This document shows, in pieces, positions 25,807 to 35,603 of a stretch of 64,000 nucleotides of DNA (positions are counted from its first letter, which is position 1; the number at the start of each line of letters is the position of its first letter). The stretch is taken from positions 223,188 to 287,187 of the forward strand of contig NTJN01000001.1 in the NCBI GenBank assembly GCA_002457515.1, in the 5' to 3' direction. The notes beneath the pieces are model-generated. The model saw nothing but the letters and a program-made list of their open reading frames with translations. It ran no database searches and was not told the origin of the DNA. The translations under genes and the position numbers were made by a program. This DNA is from Pelagibacterales bacterium MED-G40 (lineage in GTDB: Bacteria > Pseudomonadota > Alphaproteobacteria > Pelagibacterales > Pelagibacteraceae).

Positions 25807-26352
25807 GTGTCTAATTATAAAAATAATTATTTTCAAAGAAGATCGAAACCTCAAGGACCAAGAGTTAACGAGAAAATACGAGCTTTAGATGTTCAGGTCA
25901 TCGGAAGTGACGGTAACAACCTTGGTGTCTTAACTTTAAAGAAAGCCATTGAAATTGCTAAAGATGAAAGTTTAGATTTAATTGAAATTTCACCAAATAC
26001 AAATCCTCCAGTATGTAAAATAATGGATATTGGTAAATATAAATACGATCTACAAAAAAAAGCGAGTTTAGCCAAAAAAAAACAAAAAGTAGTTTCCTTG
26101 AAGGAGTTAAAGATGAGACCTGGTACTGAGATACATGATTATAATTTCAAACTAAAAAATGCAAAAAAATTTTTAGTTAAAGGAGACAAAGTGAAGTTTA
26201 CTGTTAAATTTAAAGGTAGAGAGATGCAACATATTCAATTGGGTAAAGATTTAATGAATAGAATTATTGAAGACACAAAAGAAGTTGGAAAGATAGAAAC
26301 CCACCCTAAATTTGAAGGTAGACAAATGATAATGGTGATACAGCCTATTTAA
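25807..26352 (+). CDS. infC: Translation initiation factor IF-3
   Basis: Prevents premature subunit joining and proofreads the start codon. The 181 residues show the N-domain (GPRVNEKIRALDVQVIG, then SLDLIEISPNTNPPVCKIMD), the Lys-rich linker and the C-domain ending with EGRQMIMVIQPI. The start is GTG placed directly after the thrS stop codon with no spacer. A rare start codon is typical of infC genes (AUU in E. coli) and usually reflects autoregulation through the fidelity function of IF-3. Whether GTG supports that here is inference. Confidence 0.95.
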   Translation: MSNYKNNYFQRRSKPQGPRVNEKIRALDVQVIGSDGNNLGVLTLKKAIEIAKDESLDLIEISPNTNPPVCKIMDIGKYKYDLQKKASLAKKKQKVVSLKELKMRPGTEIHDYNFKLKNAKKFLVKGDKVKFTVKFKGREMQHIQLGKDLMNRIIEDTKEVGKIETHPKFEGRQMIMVIQPI

Positions 26353-26368
26353 TAAAGATAATATTAAC

Positions 26369-26397
26369 TTGTAAACTTAATTTATTGTTTGTATAAA
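26369..26397 (+). promoter_or_regulatory. Promoter for rpmI-rplT
   Basis: TTGTAA at 26369-26374 and TATAAA at 26392-26397 are separated by exactly 17 nt, in the 56-bp gap between infC and rpmI. The start point would be near 26404, only a few bases before the L35 ATG at 26409, so this internal promoter would give an almost leaderless ribosomal-protein transcript. Consensus match only. Confidence 0.5.
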
Positions 26398-26408
26398 ACC
26401 GAAGAATT

Positions 26409-26609
26409 ATGCCAAAATTAAAAACAAAAAGTTCAGCAAAAAAAAGATTTAGATTTACTGCTTCAGGCAAAGTAAAAATGCCCCAAGCGGGAAAGAGACA
26501 TGGTATGATTAAAAGGACTAATTCTCAAATAAGAAAACAAAGAGGCACAACGATAATGTCAAAACAAGACTCTAAAATCGTTAAATCGTATATGCCTTAC
26601 AATTTATAA
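26409..26609 (+). CDS. rpmI: 50S ribosomal protein L35
   Basis: A 66-residue basic ribosomal protein. [20 protein letters not shown] matches the family start and [13 protein letters not shown] the C-terminus. Length and charge are as expected. It is followed 9 nt later by rplT, the universal bacterial pairing. Confidence 0.97.
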   Translation: MPKLKTKSSAKKRFRFTASGKVKMPQAGKRHGMIKRTNSQIRKQRGTTIMSKQDSKIVKSYMPYNL

Positions 26610-26618
26610 AGTAAACAA

Positions 26619-26975
26619 ATGTCTAGAACTAAACGTGGAGTAATTACAAAAGCAAAACATAAAAAAGTTTTAAAGCTTGTTAAAGGACAGTATGGCAGGA
26701 GAAAAAATACTATTCGTGTCGCAAGGCAGGCTATGGAAAAAGCTATGCAGTATGCCTACAGGGATAGAAGAGCAAAAAAAAGAGATTTCAGGTCATTATG
26801 GATACAAAGAATCAACGCAGGTGTTAGACCTGAGGGTTTAACCTATTCAAAATTCATTAATGCTTTAAATAAGTCAAAAATTAAATTAGACAGGAAAGTA
26901 TTGGCAGAATTGGCTTATAACAATCCAGAAGTCTTTAAATCTATTGTTAAAAAGGCTCAATCCTCCCTTAACTAA
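26619..26975 (+). CDS. rplT: 50S ribosomal protein L20
   Basis: A 118-residue early-assembly 23S rRNA-binding protein. [20 protein letters not shown] and [21 protein letters not shown] are canonical. In other bacteria L20 represses its own operon at the rpmI mRNA; no mimicry structure is obvious in the short leader here. A 50-bp spacer separates it from pheS. Confidence 0.97.
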   Translation: MSRTKRGVITKAKHKKVLKLVKGQYGRRKNTIRVARQAMEKAMQYAYRDRRAKKRDFRSLWIQRINAGVRPEGLTYSKFINALNKSKIKLDRKVLAELAYNNPEVFKSIVKKAQSSLN

Positions 26976-26978
26976 TAA

Positions 26979-27014
26979 GAATCTTTCATTTATTCTATAT
27001 ATAACGAAAGAATC
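26979..27014 (+). promoter_or_regulatory. Imperfect inverted repeat between rplT and pheS
   Basis: GAATCTTTC at 26979-26987 pairs with GAAAGAATC at 27006-27014 with one mismatch around an 18-nt AT-rich loop. No T run follows. It fills most of the 50-bp gap. It could be a weak terminator, processing site or remnant of a phe leader, but no Phe-rich leader peptide is visible. Confidence 0.25.
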
Positions 27015-27025
27015 AAATTATTTTA

Positions 27026-28093
27026 ATGACTGATTTAAATAAAATAAATTCTGTTTTTGTTGAAAAGTTAAAAACTATAAAATCCAAGGATGAGCTTCAA
27101 CACTTAAAAACTGAATTTTTTGGTAAAAGCGGCGAAATAACAAATCAATTTAAAAAACTTTCTTCATTCCAAGGTGAAGAGAAAAAAAAATTTGCTTCAT
27201 CTCTTAACAAATTAAAAGATAATTTCATTAATTTAATAAATAAAAAATTTTCAGAATTTGAGTCTCTAGAAATAAATAAAAAATTAAAAGATGAAAATAT
27301 AGATATCTCTCTTCCTATAAGGCCATTTAATCAAGGTAAAATACATCCCGTGTCACAAGTGATAGATGAAATTTCATCAATTTTTTCTGAAATTGGATTT
27401 TCAATTGCTGAAGGTCCCGATGTAGAGACAGAGTACAATAATTTTACAGCTTTAAATACTCCAGAAAATCATCCAGCAAGGGACATGCACGATACTTTTT
27501 ATTTAGAAAAAAATAAAAAGTTATTATTAAGGACTCATACTTCACCAGTACAAATTAGAACTATGCTAAATGGCAAACCACCTTTTAAAATAATTGTTCC
27601 AGGAAGAACATATAGATCAGATAGTGACCAAACACATACCCCTATGTTCCATCAATTAGAAGGTTTACATATTGATAAAGACATTACCATGGGCCATCTG
27701 AAAGGATGTCTAAATTATTTTGTTAATGAGTTTTTTGAAATTAAAAATATTAAAATGAGATTTAGACCTAGCCATTTCCCATTTACTGAACCTTCGGCAG
27801 AAGTTGATATACAGTATAAAATTAAGGATGGAAAAATAATAATAGGCGAGGGCGACAAGTGGCTAGAAATTTTAGGATGTGGAATGGTGCATCCCAATGT
27901 TTTGAATAATGTAAAAATTGATACAAAAAAATTTCAGGGTTTTGCCTTTGGAATGGGTATTGATCGATTGGCTATGTTAAAATATGGAATTAATGATTTA
28001 AGATCTTTCTTTGATAGCGATTACAGATGGTTAAATCATTTTGGTTTTGATCCTTTAGATGTACCAACTAATTATAGAGGCCTTAGTAGATGA
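27026..28093 (+). CDS. pheS: Phenylalanyl-tRNA synthetase alpha subunit
   Basis: Catalytic subunit of the (alpha-beta)2 enzyme. The 355 residues comprise an N-terminal coiled-coil tRNA-binding arm (about 1-95, Lys-rich) and the class II core: [12 protein letters not shown], motif 2 [20 protein letters not shown] and motif 3 [15 protein letters not shown]. Length is standard. The pheT ATG overlaps the pheS stop by 4 bp (ATGA), coupling synthesis of the two subunits. Confidence 0.97.
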   Translation: MTDLNKINSVFVEKLKTIKSKDELQHLKTEFFGKSGEITNQFKKLSSFQGEEKKKFASSLNKLKDNFINLINKKFSEFESLEINKKLKDENIDISLPIRPFNQGKIHPVSQVIDEISSIFSEIGFSIAEGPDVETEYNNFTALNTPENHPARDMHDTFYLEKNKKLLLRTHTSPVQIRTMLNGKPPFKIIVPGRTYRSDSDQTHTPMFHQLEGLHIDKDITMGHLKGCLNYFVNEFFEIKNIKMRFRPSHFPFTEPSAEVDIQYKIKDGKIIIGEGDKWLEILGCGMVHPNVLNNVKIDTKKFQGFAFGMGIDRLAMLKYGINDLRSFFDSDYRWLNHFGFDPLDVPTNYRGLSR

Positions 28094-30492
28094 TAATCAC
28101 ACTTTCATGGCTAAAAAATCATCTTAATACCAACGCCAGCCTCAACAAAATTATCGAGGGCTTAACCAATATAGGACTTGAGGTTGAAACTGTAAAAGAA
28201 AGCTCAAATAATTTAAGTGATTTTAAAATTGCTAAAATTTTGAATGTTGAAAAACACCCCAATGCAGATAAATTAAAACTTTGTAATGTAGATTTAGGAA
28301 AAGGTGAGAAGGCGAAAGTAGTTTGCGGCGCAACAAACGCAAGAAAGAATTTAGTAACGATATATGCCCCTCCAGGATCGGTAATACCAAAAACTAAAAC
28401 AAAACTTAAGATAGCAAAAATAAGAGGTATAGAGTCTCATGGAATGCTCTGTTCTGAATCAGAACTTAATATGTCTAATGAGAGTGCAGGAATTATTGAA
28501 TTGAAAAATAAAGAAAATTTGGTTGGAAAAAATTTTTTTAAAAGTACAGGGGAAAAAACTATTGATATTTCTGTAACACCTAATCGTCCAGATTGTTTAG
28601 GGGTTCGTGGCATAGCTAGAGATCTAGCGTCTTCAGGTATAGGAAAACTAAAAAATCAACCATCTATAAAACTCAAAGAAAAGTTTCGTCAGTCTATTAA
28701 AGTTTCAATTACAAAAGAAAAAAATCAAGGCTGTAGTGCTTTTGGAAGCGTATATATAAAGAATGTTAATAACAAAGAGAGTCCTGAATGGCTTAAAAAG
28801 AAAATAATATCTTTAGGATTAAAACCTATATCAGCTATCGTTGATGCTACAAATTATGTGATGTTTGATCTTAATCGACCACTGCATGCCTATGATGCAG
28901 ACAAAATTAATAAGGAAATAATTGTTAGAAACTCAAAAAAAGGTGAGAGCTTTGAGGCATTAGATAATAAAAAATACACCTTACAAAATGGAATGTGTGT
29001 GATTGCAGATAAATCTGGAGTGCTTGGTCTAGGAGGAATAATTGGTGGTGTTAGATCAGGGACAGAGATTACCACTAAGAACGTATTATTAGAGTCTGCT
29101 TATTTTCATCCAGCTTCTGTAAGAAAAACAGCTAAAGAATTAAATATTAATACAGATGCTAAATTTAGATTTGAAAGAGGTATCGACCCCAATTCTATAG
29201 AGTCAGGACTTAAGCTTGCAACATGCATAATTCTAGATATCTGCGGCGGTCAGGTAAGTAAAATTTCAATCTCAGGAAATAAAAAAACAAATAATAAATC
29301 AGTAATTTTAAAATCAGATACATTTAAAAAAATTATTGGAACATCAATCTCAACTCACGAAATAAAAGATATTTTGTCTTCACTAGGTTTTAAGGTAAAG
29401 TTAAGTAAAAACCATTATAAAGTTGAAGTTCCATCTTGGAGACCAGATATAAATCAAGAGATTGATATAGTAGAAGAATTAATAAGAATTAAAGGCTTTG
29501 ATAAAATTAAAATTATTGCTCCAGAAAAAGTAAGAAACCAAGACACACTGAATTATAAACAAAAATTATTTCACTTATCTCAAAGAGCTATAGCTTCTAA
29601 GGGTTACTTAGAAACAGTTACTTGGTCATTTACAGACGCCAAGGTTGATAAGTTATTTAACCAAGGATTGGAAGAAATTGGTATTTTGAATCCAATATCT
29701 AGTGATTTAACCGTTTTAAGAAGATCTATATTTTCAAACATAAGCCTTCATTTAAAAAAGAACCAGGATCGAGGATATGAAGACTTAGGTATTTTCGAAG
29801 TGGGACCAATATTTTTTGGCAAACAACCTGGCCAACAATTAATAGTTGCTGGAGGTGTCAAGACTGGTTTAATAGGAAGAAAAAGCTGGATAGATAAGCC
29901 CAGAAAATTAGATGTTTTTGATATTAAAAGCGATGTTCTAAGAACTTTATTTGAATTAAATTTAAAAGAGTCTGACCTTCTTATAAAAAAAGACTCTAAA
30001 AGTTATTACCATCCAGGTAGATCAGGATCAATATGCTTAAAATCTGATAATAAAAAAATCTTAGCTTATTTTGGTGAAATTCATCCTGCCATAGTTACTA
30101 CCCTTGATTTTAAAGAAAAAAACGTTTTTGGATTTGAGGTATTTCTGGACAATATTCCTGAACCATCAAACAAAATTAGAAATAATAAAATTAAATACAA
30201 AGTTTCAGATTACCAGAAATCTGAAAGGGATTTTGCTTTTGTTATTGATAAAAACTACAATGCTAATGAAATTGAGACATTAGTTAAAAATGTAAACCCT
30301 GATATTATTAAAAGTGTTAAAACTTTTGACGTCTTTGAAGGTCAAAATTTACCTGAAGGAAAAAAATCTTTAGCTATCAATGTAATTTTACAGTCTGAAA
30401 GTAAGACTTTAACTGAAAGTGACTTGGAACAGATAAGTAATAAAATTATAGAAACAGTAAAAGAAAAAACTGGCGCAACAATAAGATCCTAA
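28090..30492 (+). CDS. pheT: Phenylalanyl-tRNA synthetase beta subunit
   Basis: Structural, editing and tRNA-binding subunit of PheRS. The 800 residues contain the OB-fold tRNA-binding domain ([19 protein letters not shown] near 54), the B3/B4 editing domain ([20 protein letters not shown]), the B5 domain, the catalytic-like domain and a complete C-terminal anticodon-binding ferredoxin-like domain ([15 protein letters not shown] onward). Full length, no module missing. Its stop overlaps the lepA start by one base (TAATG). Confidence 0.97.
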   Translation: MIITLSWLKNHLNTNASLNKIIEGLTNIGLEVETVKESSNNLSDFKIAKILNVEKHPNADKLKLCNVDLGKGEKAKVVCGATNARKNLVTIYAPPGSVIPKTKTKLKIAKIRGIESHGMLCSESELNMSNESAGIIELKNKENLVGKNFFKSTGEKTIDISVTPNRPDCLGVRGIARDLASSGIGKLKNQPSIKLKEKFRQSIKVSITKEKNQGCSAFGSVYIKNVNNKESPEWLKKKIISLGLKPISAIVDATNYVMFDLNRPLHAYDADKINKEIIVRNSKKGESFEALDNKKYTLQNGMCVIADKSGVLGLGGIIGGVRSGTEITTKNVLLESAYFHPASVRKTAKELNINTDAKFRFERGIDPNSIESGLKLATCIILDICGGQVSKISISGNKKTNNKSVILKSDTFKKIIGTSISTHEIKDILSSLGFKVKLSKNHYKVEVPSWRPDINQEIDIVEELIRIKGFDKIKIIAPEKVRNQDTLNYKQKLFHLSQRAIASKGYLETVTWSFTDAKVDKLFNQGLEEIGILNPISSDLTVLRRSIFSNISLHLKKNQDRGYEDLGIFEVGPIFFGKQPGQQLIVAGGVKTGLIGRKSWIDKPRKLDVFDIKSDVLRTLFELNLKESDLLIKKDSKSYYHPGRSGSICLKSDNKKILAYFGEIHPAIVTTLDFKEKNVFGFEVFLDNIPEPSNKIRNNKIKYKVSDYQKSERDFAFVIDKNYNANEIETLVKNVNPDIIKSVKTFDVFEGQNLPEGKKSLAINVILQSESKTLTESDLEQISNKIIETVKEKTGATIRS

Positions 30493-32300
30493 TGTCTGAT
30501 ATTAATAGAATACGTAACTTTTCTATAATTGCGCATATAGATCACGGAAAATCAACTATTGCAGATCGAATAATTCAGAAATGTGGTGGTCTGACCGAGA
30601 GAGAAATGAAAACTCAAGTTCTTGACTCTATGGATATAGAAAGAGAAAGAGGTATTACTATCAAAGCACAAACTGTCAAGTTAAAATATAAAGCGAGAGA
30701 TGGAAAAAATTATATTTTGAATATAATAGACACTCCAGGCCACGTAGATTTTGGCTACGAAGTAAGCAGATCATTGTCAGCATGTGAAGGATCTTTGTTA
30801 ATAGTAGATAGTACCCAAGGTGTTGAGGCTCAAACGTTAGCAAATGTATACCAAGCCTTGGATATAAACCATGAAGTAATACCAATTTTAAATAAAATAG
30901 ATTTACCTGCTTCTGATATTGAAAAAACAAAAAAAGAAATTGAAGACGTAGTAGGAATTGACACCGAAAATGCAATTCCTTGTTCTGGAAAGACAGGTGA
31001 AGGAATAGACGAAATACTAGAGTCCATTATAAATAATCTTCCATCACCAAAAGGGAAGACAGAAGATAAGCTGAAATCTCTTTTGGTAGATAGTTGGTAT
31101 GATAGCTATTTAGGTGTTGTTATTTTAGTCAGAATAATAAATGGAAAGATTGAGAAGGGCATGAAAGTAAAATTAATGTCTAACGATCAGGAATATGTTA
31201 TTGAAAAAGTTGGTGTGTTCACCCCTAAACCTGAAGATATTGAGGAATTAAATTCAGGTGAAATTGGATTTATTATCACAGGAATTAAGTCTTTATCTGA
31301 AACTAAAGTTGGTGATACGATTTGTGATGCTAGCAATCCTATAGAAAAACCACTACCAGGTTTTAAACCAAGCAAACCTGTAGTTTTTTGTGGATTATTT
31401 CCGGTTGATAGTTCCGAGTATCAAAAGTTAAAAGACGGATTAGCAAAACTAAAATTGAATGATGCTAGCTTCTCCTTTGAGCCAGAGTCCTCAAGCGCAT
31501 TAGGTCTTGGATTTAGATGTGGTTTTTTAGGTTTGCTTCACCTTGAAATTATTACAGAGCGATTAGAGAGAGAATTTGATGTTAACCTTATCACAACTAC
31601 GCCTGGAGTTATTTATAAAGTTCATAAAATCAAAGGTGATATTATGGATCTGCAAAATCCATCTAACATGCCCGATCCATCTCAAATAACTAAGATTGAA
31701 GAGCCCTGGATAAAATCAACAATAATTACTCCTGACGAATATTTGGGTTCAATAATTAAAATTTGCCAAGATAAAAGAGGCATTCAAACTAATCTAAGTT
31801 ACTCTGGTAAGAGAGCTGTTCTTTCTTATGATCTTCCACTTAATGAAGTTGTTTTTGATTTTAACGATAGACTGAAATCTGTTTCAAGTGGTTATGCTAG
31901 TTTTGATTATGAAATCTCTGGTTATAGAGAAGGAGACCTAGTCAAGCTTGGTATCTTAGTAAATACTGAACCAGTTGATGCTCTAGCTATGATAATCCAT
32001 AAAGATTTTGCACAAAAAACTGGAAGACAGGTTTGTGAGAAATTAAAGGATTTAATTCCAAGACATAATTTTATGATTCCAGTTCAAGCAGCAATTGGCG
32101 GCAAAATCGTTGCGCGAGAGTCAATTAAAGGTTTTAAAAAAGATGTTTTAACAAAAATTCATGGTGGTGGCGCTACGGATAGAAAAAGAAAACTACTTGA
32201 AAAACAAAAAAAAGGAAAAGCAAGATCAAAACAATTTGGAAAAGTCGAAATTCCTCAAGAAGCATTTATTGGAGTTCTTAAAATTAACAAAGAAACATAA
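30492..32300 (+). CDS. lepA: Elongation factor 4 (LepA)
   Basis: Ribosome-associated GTPase related to EF-G, implicated in back-translocation or 30S assembly. The GTPase motifs are HIDHGKST (G1), RGITIKAQ (G2), DTPGHVDF (G3) and NKIDLP (G4), and the C-terminal LepA-specific basic tail includes [18 protein letters not shown]. The 602 residues are normal. The join to the following glycosyltransferase is a one-base TAATG overlap, so translation of that gene is probably coupled to LepA. Confidence 0.97.
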   Translation: MSDINRIRNFSIIAHIDHGKSTIADRIIQKCGGLTEREMKTQVLDSMDIERERGITIKAQTVKLKYKARDGKNYILNIIDTPGHVDFGYEVSRSLSACEGSLLIVDSTQGVEAQTLANVYQALDINHEVIPILNKIDLPASDIEKTKKEIEDVVGIDTENAIPCSGKTGEGIDEILESIINNLPSPKGKTEDKLKSLLVDSWYDSYLGVVILVRIINGKIEKGMKVKLMSNDQEYVIEKVGVFTPKPEDIEELNSGEIGFIITGIKSLSETKVGDTICDASNPIEKPLPGFKPSKPVVFCGLFPVDSSEYQKLKDGLAKLKLNDASFSFEPESSSALGLGFRCGFLGLLHLEIITERLEREFDVNLITTTPGVIYKVHKIKGDIMDLQNPSNMPDPSQITKIEEPWIKSTIITPDEYLGSIIKICQDKRGIQTNLSYSGKRAVLSYDLPLNEVVFDFNDRLKSVSSGYASFDYEISGYREGDLVKLGILVNTEPVDALAMIIHKDFAQKTGRQVCEKLKDLIPRHNFMIPVQAAIGGKIVARESIKGFKKDVLTKIHGGGATDRKRKLLEKQKKGKARSKQFGKVEIPQEAFIGVLKINKET

Positions 32301-33319
32301 TGAAAAGACTATTTATAATCTCAAATGAGAGCGTTTTTGAAAATGAGGGGAAATATTTTTGTGATAATTTAGACATGAAATCAACTCCTGAAGGGTTGAG
32401 CAAATATTATGAGATCAATCTTATTGCAAGAAAATCTAAAAAGGTGAGATCACATGAAATTAAAGTCAGAAATATAAAAACTTGCAATTCATTTTTGACT
32501 TTTTTATTTCAAATTTTAAGACTAGTTAAGGATAAAGACTCAAAATTTTTAATAATTTCTATCACTCCTTACACATTTTTAGCTTGTATTTTTTTACGTT
32601 TATTAAAAAAAAAACCAATAGTCTATTTAAGAAGTGATGGATACGAGGAGTACAAAGTAATTTTAGGATTTATTGGTCCGATTATATACCATTCAATGTT
32701 TTCTATAGTATCCAATATTTCACACTTAATAAGTTGCAAAGAATATATTTTAAAAGGAAAAAAAGGGAGTTTAGTTTACCCATCACAACTAAATGAAAGT
32801 TGGTTATCAAATATAAAAACTCCAAATTTTAAAAATATTAAACTGCTTTTTATTGGAAGAATTAGAAAAGAAAAAGGAATCTTTTCGCTTGTTAAATTAA
32901 TAGAAAGTTTACAAAAAGTTTCTTTAACGATAGTAGGAGATGAAAAAAATTCAAAAGAAACAATAAATCAAAATAATGTTAATATCTATGAAATAGAAAA
33001 TAAAACGCAAAATTTAATTAAGTATTATGACGATCATAATATATTCATTTTGCCATCTTTCACTGAGGGTCACCCGATGGCTCTTTTAGAAGCGCTAGCT
33101 AGAAGGAGACCAGTGATTATATTTGAGGAAATTAAACATGTAATAGGCGATAAAAAAGGAATTTTTGTTTCTAAAAGAAATTCAAATAGTTTACTTGAGA
33201 CTATCAACTATATTCGGCAAAATATTCTAGAGATACAAGAAGGAATGAAAAAAAATCATTTACCAACTAATAAAGATTTTATTAAAGAAATGAGTGATTT
33301 GATTTTAAAATTCAATTAG
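32300..33319 (+). CDS. Glycosyltransferase, GT4-like
   Basis: A 339-residue GT-B glycosyltransferase. The donor-binding half includes [20 protein letters not shown] near residue 183 and the E-x7-E motif in [16 protein letters not shown]. The N-terminal half is divergent and Lys/Ile-rich, with a hydrophobic patch around [14 protein letters not shown] that may touch the membrane. It is unrelated in function to its upstream operon partners (pheST, lepA). Its TAG stop at 33317-33319 is immediately followed by the first base of tRNA-Ser. Together with the next region it suggests a surface-glycan locus attached to the end of the translation operon. Confidence 0.85.
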   Translation: MKRLFIISNESVFENEGKYFCDNLDMKSTPEGLSKYYEINLIARKSKKVRSHEIKVRNIKTCNSFLTFLFQILRLVKDKDSKFLIISITPYTFLACIFLRLLKKKPIVYLRSDGYEEYKVILGFIGPIIYHSMFSIVSNISHLISCKEYILKGKKGSLVYPSQLNESWLSNIKTPNFKNIKLLFIGRIRKEKGIFSLVKLIESLQKVSLTIVGDEKNSKETINQNNVNIYEIENKTQNLIKYYDDHNIFILPSFTEGHPMALLEALARRRPVIIFEEIKHVIGDKKGIFVSKRNSNSLLETINYIRQNILEIQEGMKKNHLPTNKDFIKEMSDLILKFN

Positions 33320-33409
33320 GGAGAGGTGGCCGAGTGGTTGAAGGCGCACGCTTGGAAAGCGTGTAAACGGGAAACCGTTTCGAGGGTTCGAATCCCTCTC
33401 TCTCCGCCA
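33320..33409 (+). tRNA. tRNA-Ser (anticodon GGA)
   Basis: A 90-nt class II tRNA with an encoded CCA. The acceptor is GGAGAGG/TCTCTCC with one G-T pair. The anticodon stem CACGC/GCGTG encloses TTGGAAA with anticodon GGA (reads UCC/UCU), the long variable arm AAACGGGAAACCGTTT is typical of tRNA-Ser, and the T arm is GAGGG-TTCGAAT-CCCTC. It starts on the base after the upstream glycosyltransferase stop codon, so the mature 5' end must be cut from that mRNA by RNase P or the tRNA has its own promoter inside the gene. Confidence 0.96.
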
Positions 33410-33456
33410 TAAAAAACATGATACACTACAACCACGAATCAAAAAGGAGGTTATTA

Positions 33457-33519
33457 ATGAGTGGTTGGGAAATTTTAGCTGTAGTAGCAGTTATTTATTA
33501 CTTAGCAAATAATATGTAG
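33457..33519 (+). CDS. Membrane micropeptide (20 aa) with perfect Shine-Dalgarno
   Basis: A 20-codon frame starts MSGWEILAVVAVIYY and ends with a TAG stop; it is almost entirely one hydrophobic segment. The leader contains AAAAAGGAGG at 33441-33450, 6 nt before the ATG. This is a full anti-16S match that is rare in this genome, whose other genes mostly have weak sites. An in-frame ATG at 33418 would extend it to 33 codons ([11 protein letters not shown]...), but the Shine-Dalgarno clearly selects the inner start. It is probably co-transcribed with tRNA-Ser. Family and role are unknown. Confidence 0.55.
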   Translation: MSGWEILAVVAVIYYLANNM

Positions 33520-33559
33520 ATAAATTCTACTACTAAAAATATACTTGTTTTAAGCAAAC

Positions 33560-33745
33560 TTAAGTTAATTCTTTTTTGTCAAAAAATCTGAGTAATTTAA
33601 GAATTTTTTCTAAAGATAAATTAATAAGTTTGTAAAAAAAGCTATTATTAATTTTAAACGAAGCTTGATCAAAAGAAAGAATTCTGTTCTGATTTTTTTT
33701 CAATAAAGTCCTTAAATTTTTTAAAGTCTTTTTCTTACCAATAAT
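33560..33745 (-). pseudogene. Decayed or frameshifted C-terminal coding remnant
   Basis: On the minus strand a frame from 33745 reads GKKKTLKNLRTLLKKNQNR and SFDQASFKINNSFF, then stops. Shifting frame at the T run near 33628-33635 restores a coherent continuation (YKLINLSLEKILKLL, then RFFDKKELT) ending at a TAA at 33560-33562. The composite looks like about 60 residues of the end of a real protein; there is no start codon, and an in-frame stop lies upstream. The family is not recognised. It lies between the micropeptide and the minus-strand cassette, with the same orientation as the cassette. The stretch 33746-33788 shows nothing else. Confidence 0.4.
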
Positions 33746-33788
33746 TTAAGTGTATTTGTGTGTATTGAACACGGAATGGTAGCATCCA

Positions 33789-34673
33789 TTAGAATTCGGT
33801 TTCAGAATACAACAAATCAAAAACGAATTTTTTAGGAATATTTTTCATATAAACTTTTTTATCTTTGATAAAAGAATATTTATTATTATTGTTAAAATAA
33901 GATTCATTTTTTTTGAGAAAAAAATCTCCACAAAATGTTACTTTAAAAGTATCGGTGATTAACTCAAAGAATTGAATTAAATTTTTGTTTAAAAAACTTC
34001 TATTTGAACAATAAATAATATTAAAAGTTTTTAAAATTTTTTTCTTGTAAGTGATATTTCCAACAATCAAACAATTTCTCTTTGAATTTTTTTTTTGAAA
34101 CATAAACTTTATATATTTTTTGTTTGAATAGCTTAAAACCACTTTTTTTTCTGAGAGCTTGTTAAGTTTTTTTAAATTATTAATTATTTCAAATTTTGAG
34201 TTAAATTTTTTTCTAAAGAATTTTTTTACTAAGGTTAATCTATATTTCATAATAAGTTCTTTGAATCCAAGTCTAATAAATGTACTGCCAAGTCTAGGCA
34301 AAGAACTTAAGACAGTAATTAAGCAATTTTTTTTATCTATATAATCAAATAATAATTTTGAAGCTATTCTATGGTTGCGGTCTACTAACCATGAATGAAT
34401 ATTGCAAGTTAAATAATTATTATCAGAAAATTTTTTTTTTGAAAATATAGTTCCCACAAAACCAACAATTTTATTTCTATGAGTTAAAACGTAACAAATA
34501 GGATAATTATTATTAATAAAACTATTAAGTAGAAAAAAAACTTTTGAGTAACTTAAATATTTTTGATTTTTTAAATAACTAAGAGTAGATTTGTAAATTT
34601 TATCTTTGCGATAAACTTGTTTAACGTTGTATTTTTTTAACCAAGTTTGATTAGTTATATCTTTACCATGCAT
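33789..34673 (-). CDS. GNAT-like acyltransferase, last gene of the ACP cassette
   Basis: A 294-residue Lys/Phe/Asn-rich protein. The middle part resembles a GNAT fold: NYPICYVLTHRNKIVGFVG (beta4-like strand), CNIHSWLVDRNHRIASKLLFDYI in the place of the acetyl-CoA pyrophosphate loop, then STFIRLGFKELIMKYRL as the usual xxxxGF end of the domain. The canonical Q/RxxGxG/A loop is degenerate (RNHRIA). The C-terminal 120 residues are unrelated to anything I recognise. The ATG overlaps the stop of the acyl carrier protein gene by one base, so it may use an ACP-bound acyl donor. Base composition is more AT-rich than in neighbouring housekeeping genes. Confidence 0.55.
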   Translation of the reverse strand: MHGKDITNQTWLKKYNVKQVYRKDKIYKSTLSYLKNQKYLSYSKVFFLLNSFINNNYPICYVLTHRNKIVGFVGTIFSKKKFSDNNYLTCNIHSWLVDRNHRIASKLLFDYIDKKNCLITVLSSLPRLGSTFIRLGFKELIMKYRLTLVKKFFRKKFNSKFEIINNLKKLNKLSEKKVVLSYSNKKYIKFMFQKKNSKRNCLIVGNITYKKKILKTFNIIYCSNRSFLNKNLIQFFELITDTFKVTFCGDFFLKKNESYFNNNNKYSFIKDKKVYMKNIPKKFVFDLLYSETEF

Positions 34674-34942
34674 TAAGCTATTAAAGACTTTTTCTTTAGC
34701 AATGAAAGAATTTTTTTAACACTCTTAATTTCTGTAATATTCTTTATTTTACCGATTTTTCCATTCAATCTCTTATCCAATGCACTTATAATATCTAATT
34801 GAGCCAAAGAGTCCCAATTATCCATTTTTTCATAGTTGTCTATCTTTTCGATTTTTTGAGGACTCATTTTGAGAATTTTAGCTACAATTTTAATTATTTC
34901 TTCTTTTGAAGGTTTTTTTTTCATACGGATGCTAATATGCAA
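34673..34942 (-). CDS. Stand-alone acyl carrier protein
   Basis: An ACP of up to 89 residues with the phosphopantetheine serine at position 45 in NWDSLAQLD, followed by a helical second half and a basic tail (KKILSLLKKKSLIA). It is much more basic than the fatty-acid AcpP, and the DSL sequence with a preceding Trp resembles specialised ACPs (D-alanyl carrier- and polysaccharide-associated types). The first ATG overlaps the methyltransferase gene by 11 bp; an in-frame ATG at 34924 (MKKKPSKEE) would give 83 residues. It sits between an acyltransferase-like gene and a methyltransferase/KAS III pair, implying a dedicated acyl pathway. Confidence 0.85.
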   Translation of the reverse strand: MHISIRMKKKPSKEEIIKIVAKILKMSPQKIEKIDNYEKMDNWDSLAQLDIISALDKRLNGKIGKIKNITEIKSVKKILSLLKKKSLIA

Positions 34943-35603
34943 TGTATATCTCAGATGAATATAAAATCAAACCATATTTAGTTTTGTAACTTATTAAACC
35001 TTTTTTCTTTAATCTCTCTAATAATTTTTTTTTTGAGTACATACTTTTAGGTAAAGGCCAATCTTTGGAGATTATAAGTTTTACATTTTTAAAGTATTTA
35101 TTAGCAGTTTTAAGAATTTTCTGCTTATTAGAAAGTGTTACAATAGGAAAAATTAGTTTACCATTTTTTTTTAAATATTTTTTTGTTACTTTTAAAACAT
35201 CATTAACCAGTTCAGTACCATCTTCACCACAATCACATGGAATGCCATTTTTATACCAAGGTGAAATTACCGCTACTTTTTTTGCTATTGCTGAAATTGA
35301 CTCAATTATCAAATCAAATTTTTTTTCTTCCCAAGGGTTATACATACTACCAACTTTTGCGTAAATTTTAATTCTATTTTTTTTTGCATTTTTTTTACAA
35401 AGTTCTACTGCTTTTTTTGAAAGATCTGAAAAATAATAATTATTTTTAAATTTAATTTTTTTTGCAACACTTAGACCTACGTATCCAGTTCCACATCCTA
35501 AATCTAATATATCAGATTTTTTTTTAAGAATTTTTAAAGTACTATCAACTAGCAATTTAGTTGTTGCATTTGGTGTAAAAACTTTTTTTTCTTGTTTTAT
35601 CAT
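34932..35603 (-). CDS. SAM-dependent methyltransferase (class I)
   Basis: A 223-residue Rossmann methyltransferase with motif I ILDLGCGTGYVGL at residues 32-44, an acidic residue ending strand 2 (YYFSDLSKKAVELC) and the post-I pattern of PrmA/HemK relatives. The NPPY motif of PrmC-type enzymes is absent: the equivalent stretch reads DLIIESISAIAKK, then AVISPWYKNG, so the target is probably not a protein glutamine. Overlaps of 4 bp with the upstream KAS III gene and 11 bp with ACP place it firmly in the cassette, and an ACP-bound or sugar-linked substrate is plausible. Confidence 0.8.
   Translation of the reverse strand: MIKQEKKVFTPNATTKLLVDSTLKILKKKSDILDLGCGTGYVGLSVAKKIKFKNNYYFSDLSKKAVELCKKNAKKNRIKIYAKVGSMYNPWEEKKFDLIIESISAIAKKVAVISPWYKNGIPCDCGEDGTELVNDVLKVTKKYLKKNGKLIFPIVTLSNKQKILKTANKYFKNVKLIISKDWPLPKSMYSKKKLLERLKKKGLISYKTKYGLILYSSEIYIAY

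Noticed and set aside
26979..27014. Phenylalanine attenuator before pheS
   Set aside because: The inverted repeat has a mismatch and no T run, and no Phe-rich leader peptide is seen; kept only as a weak structure.
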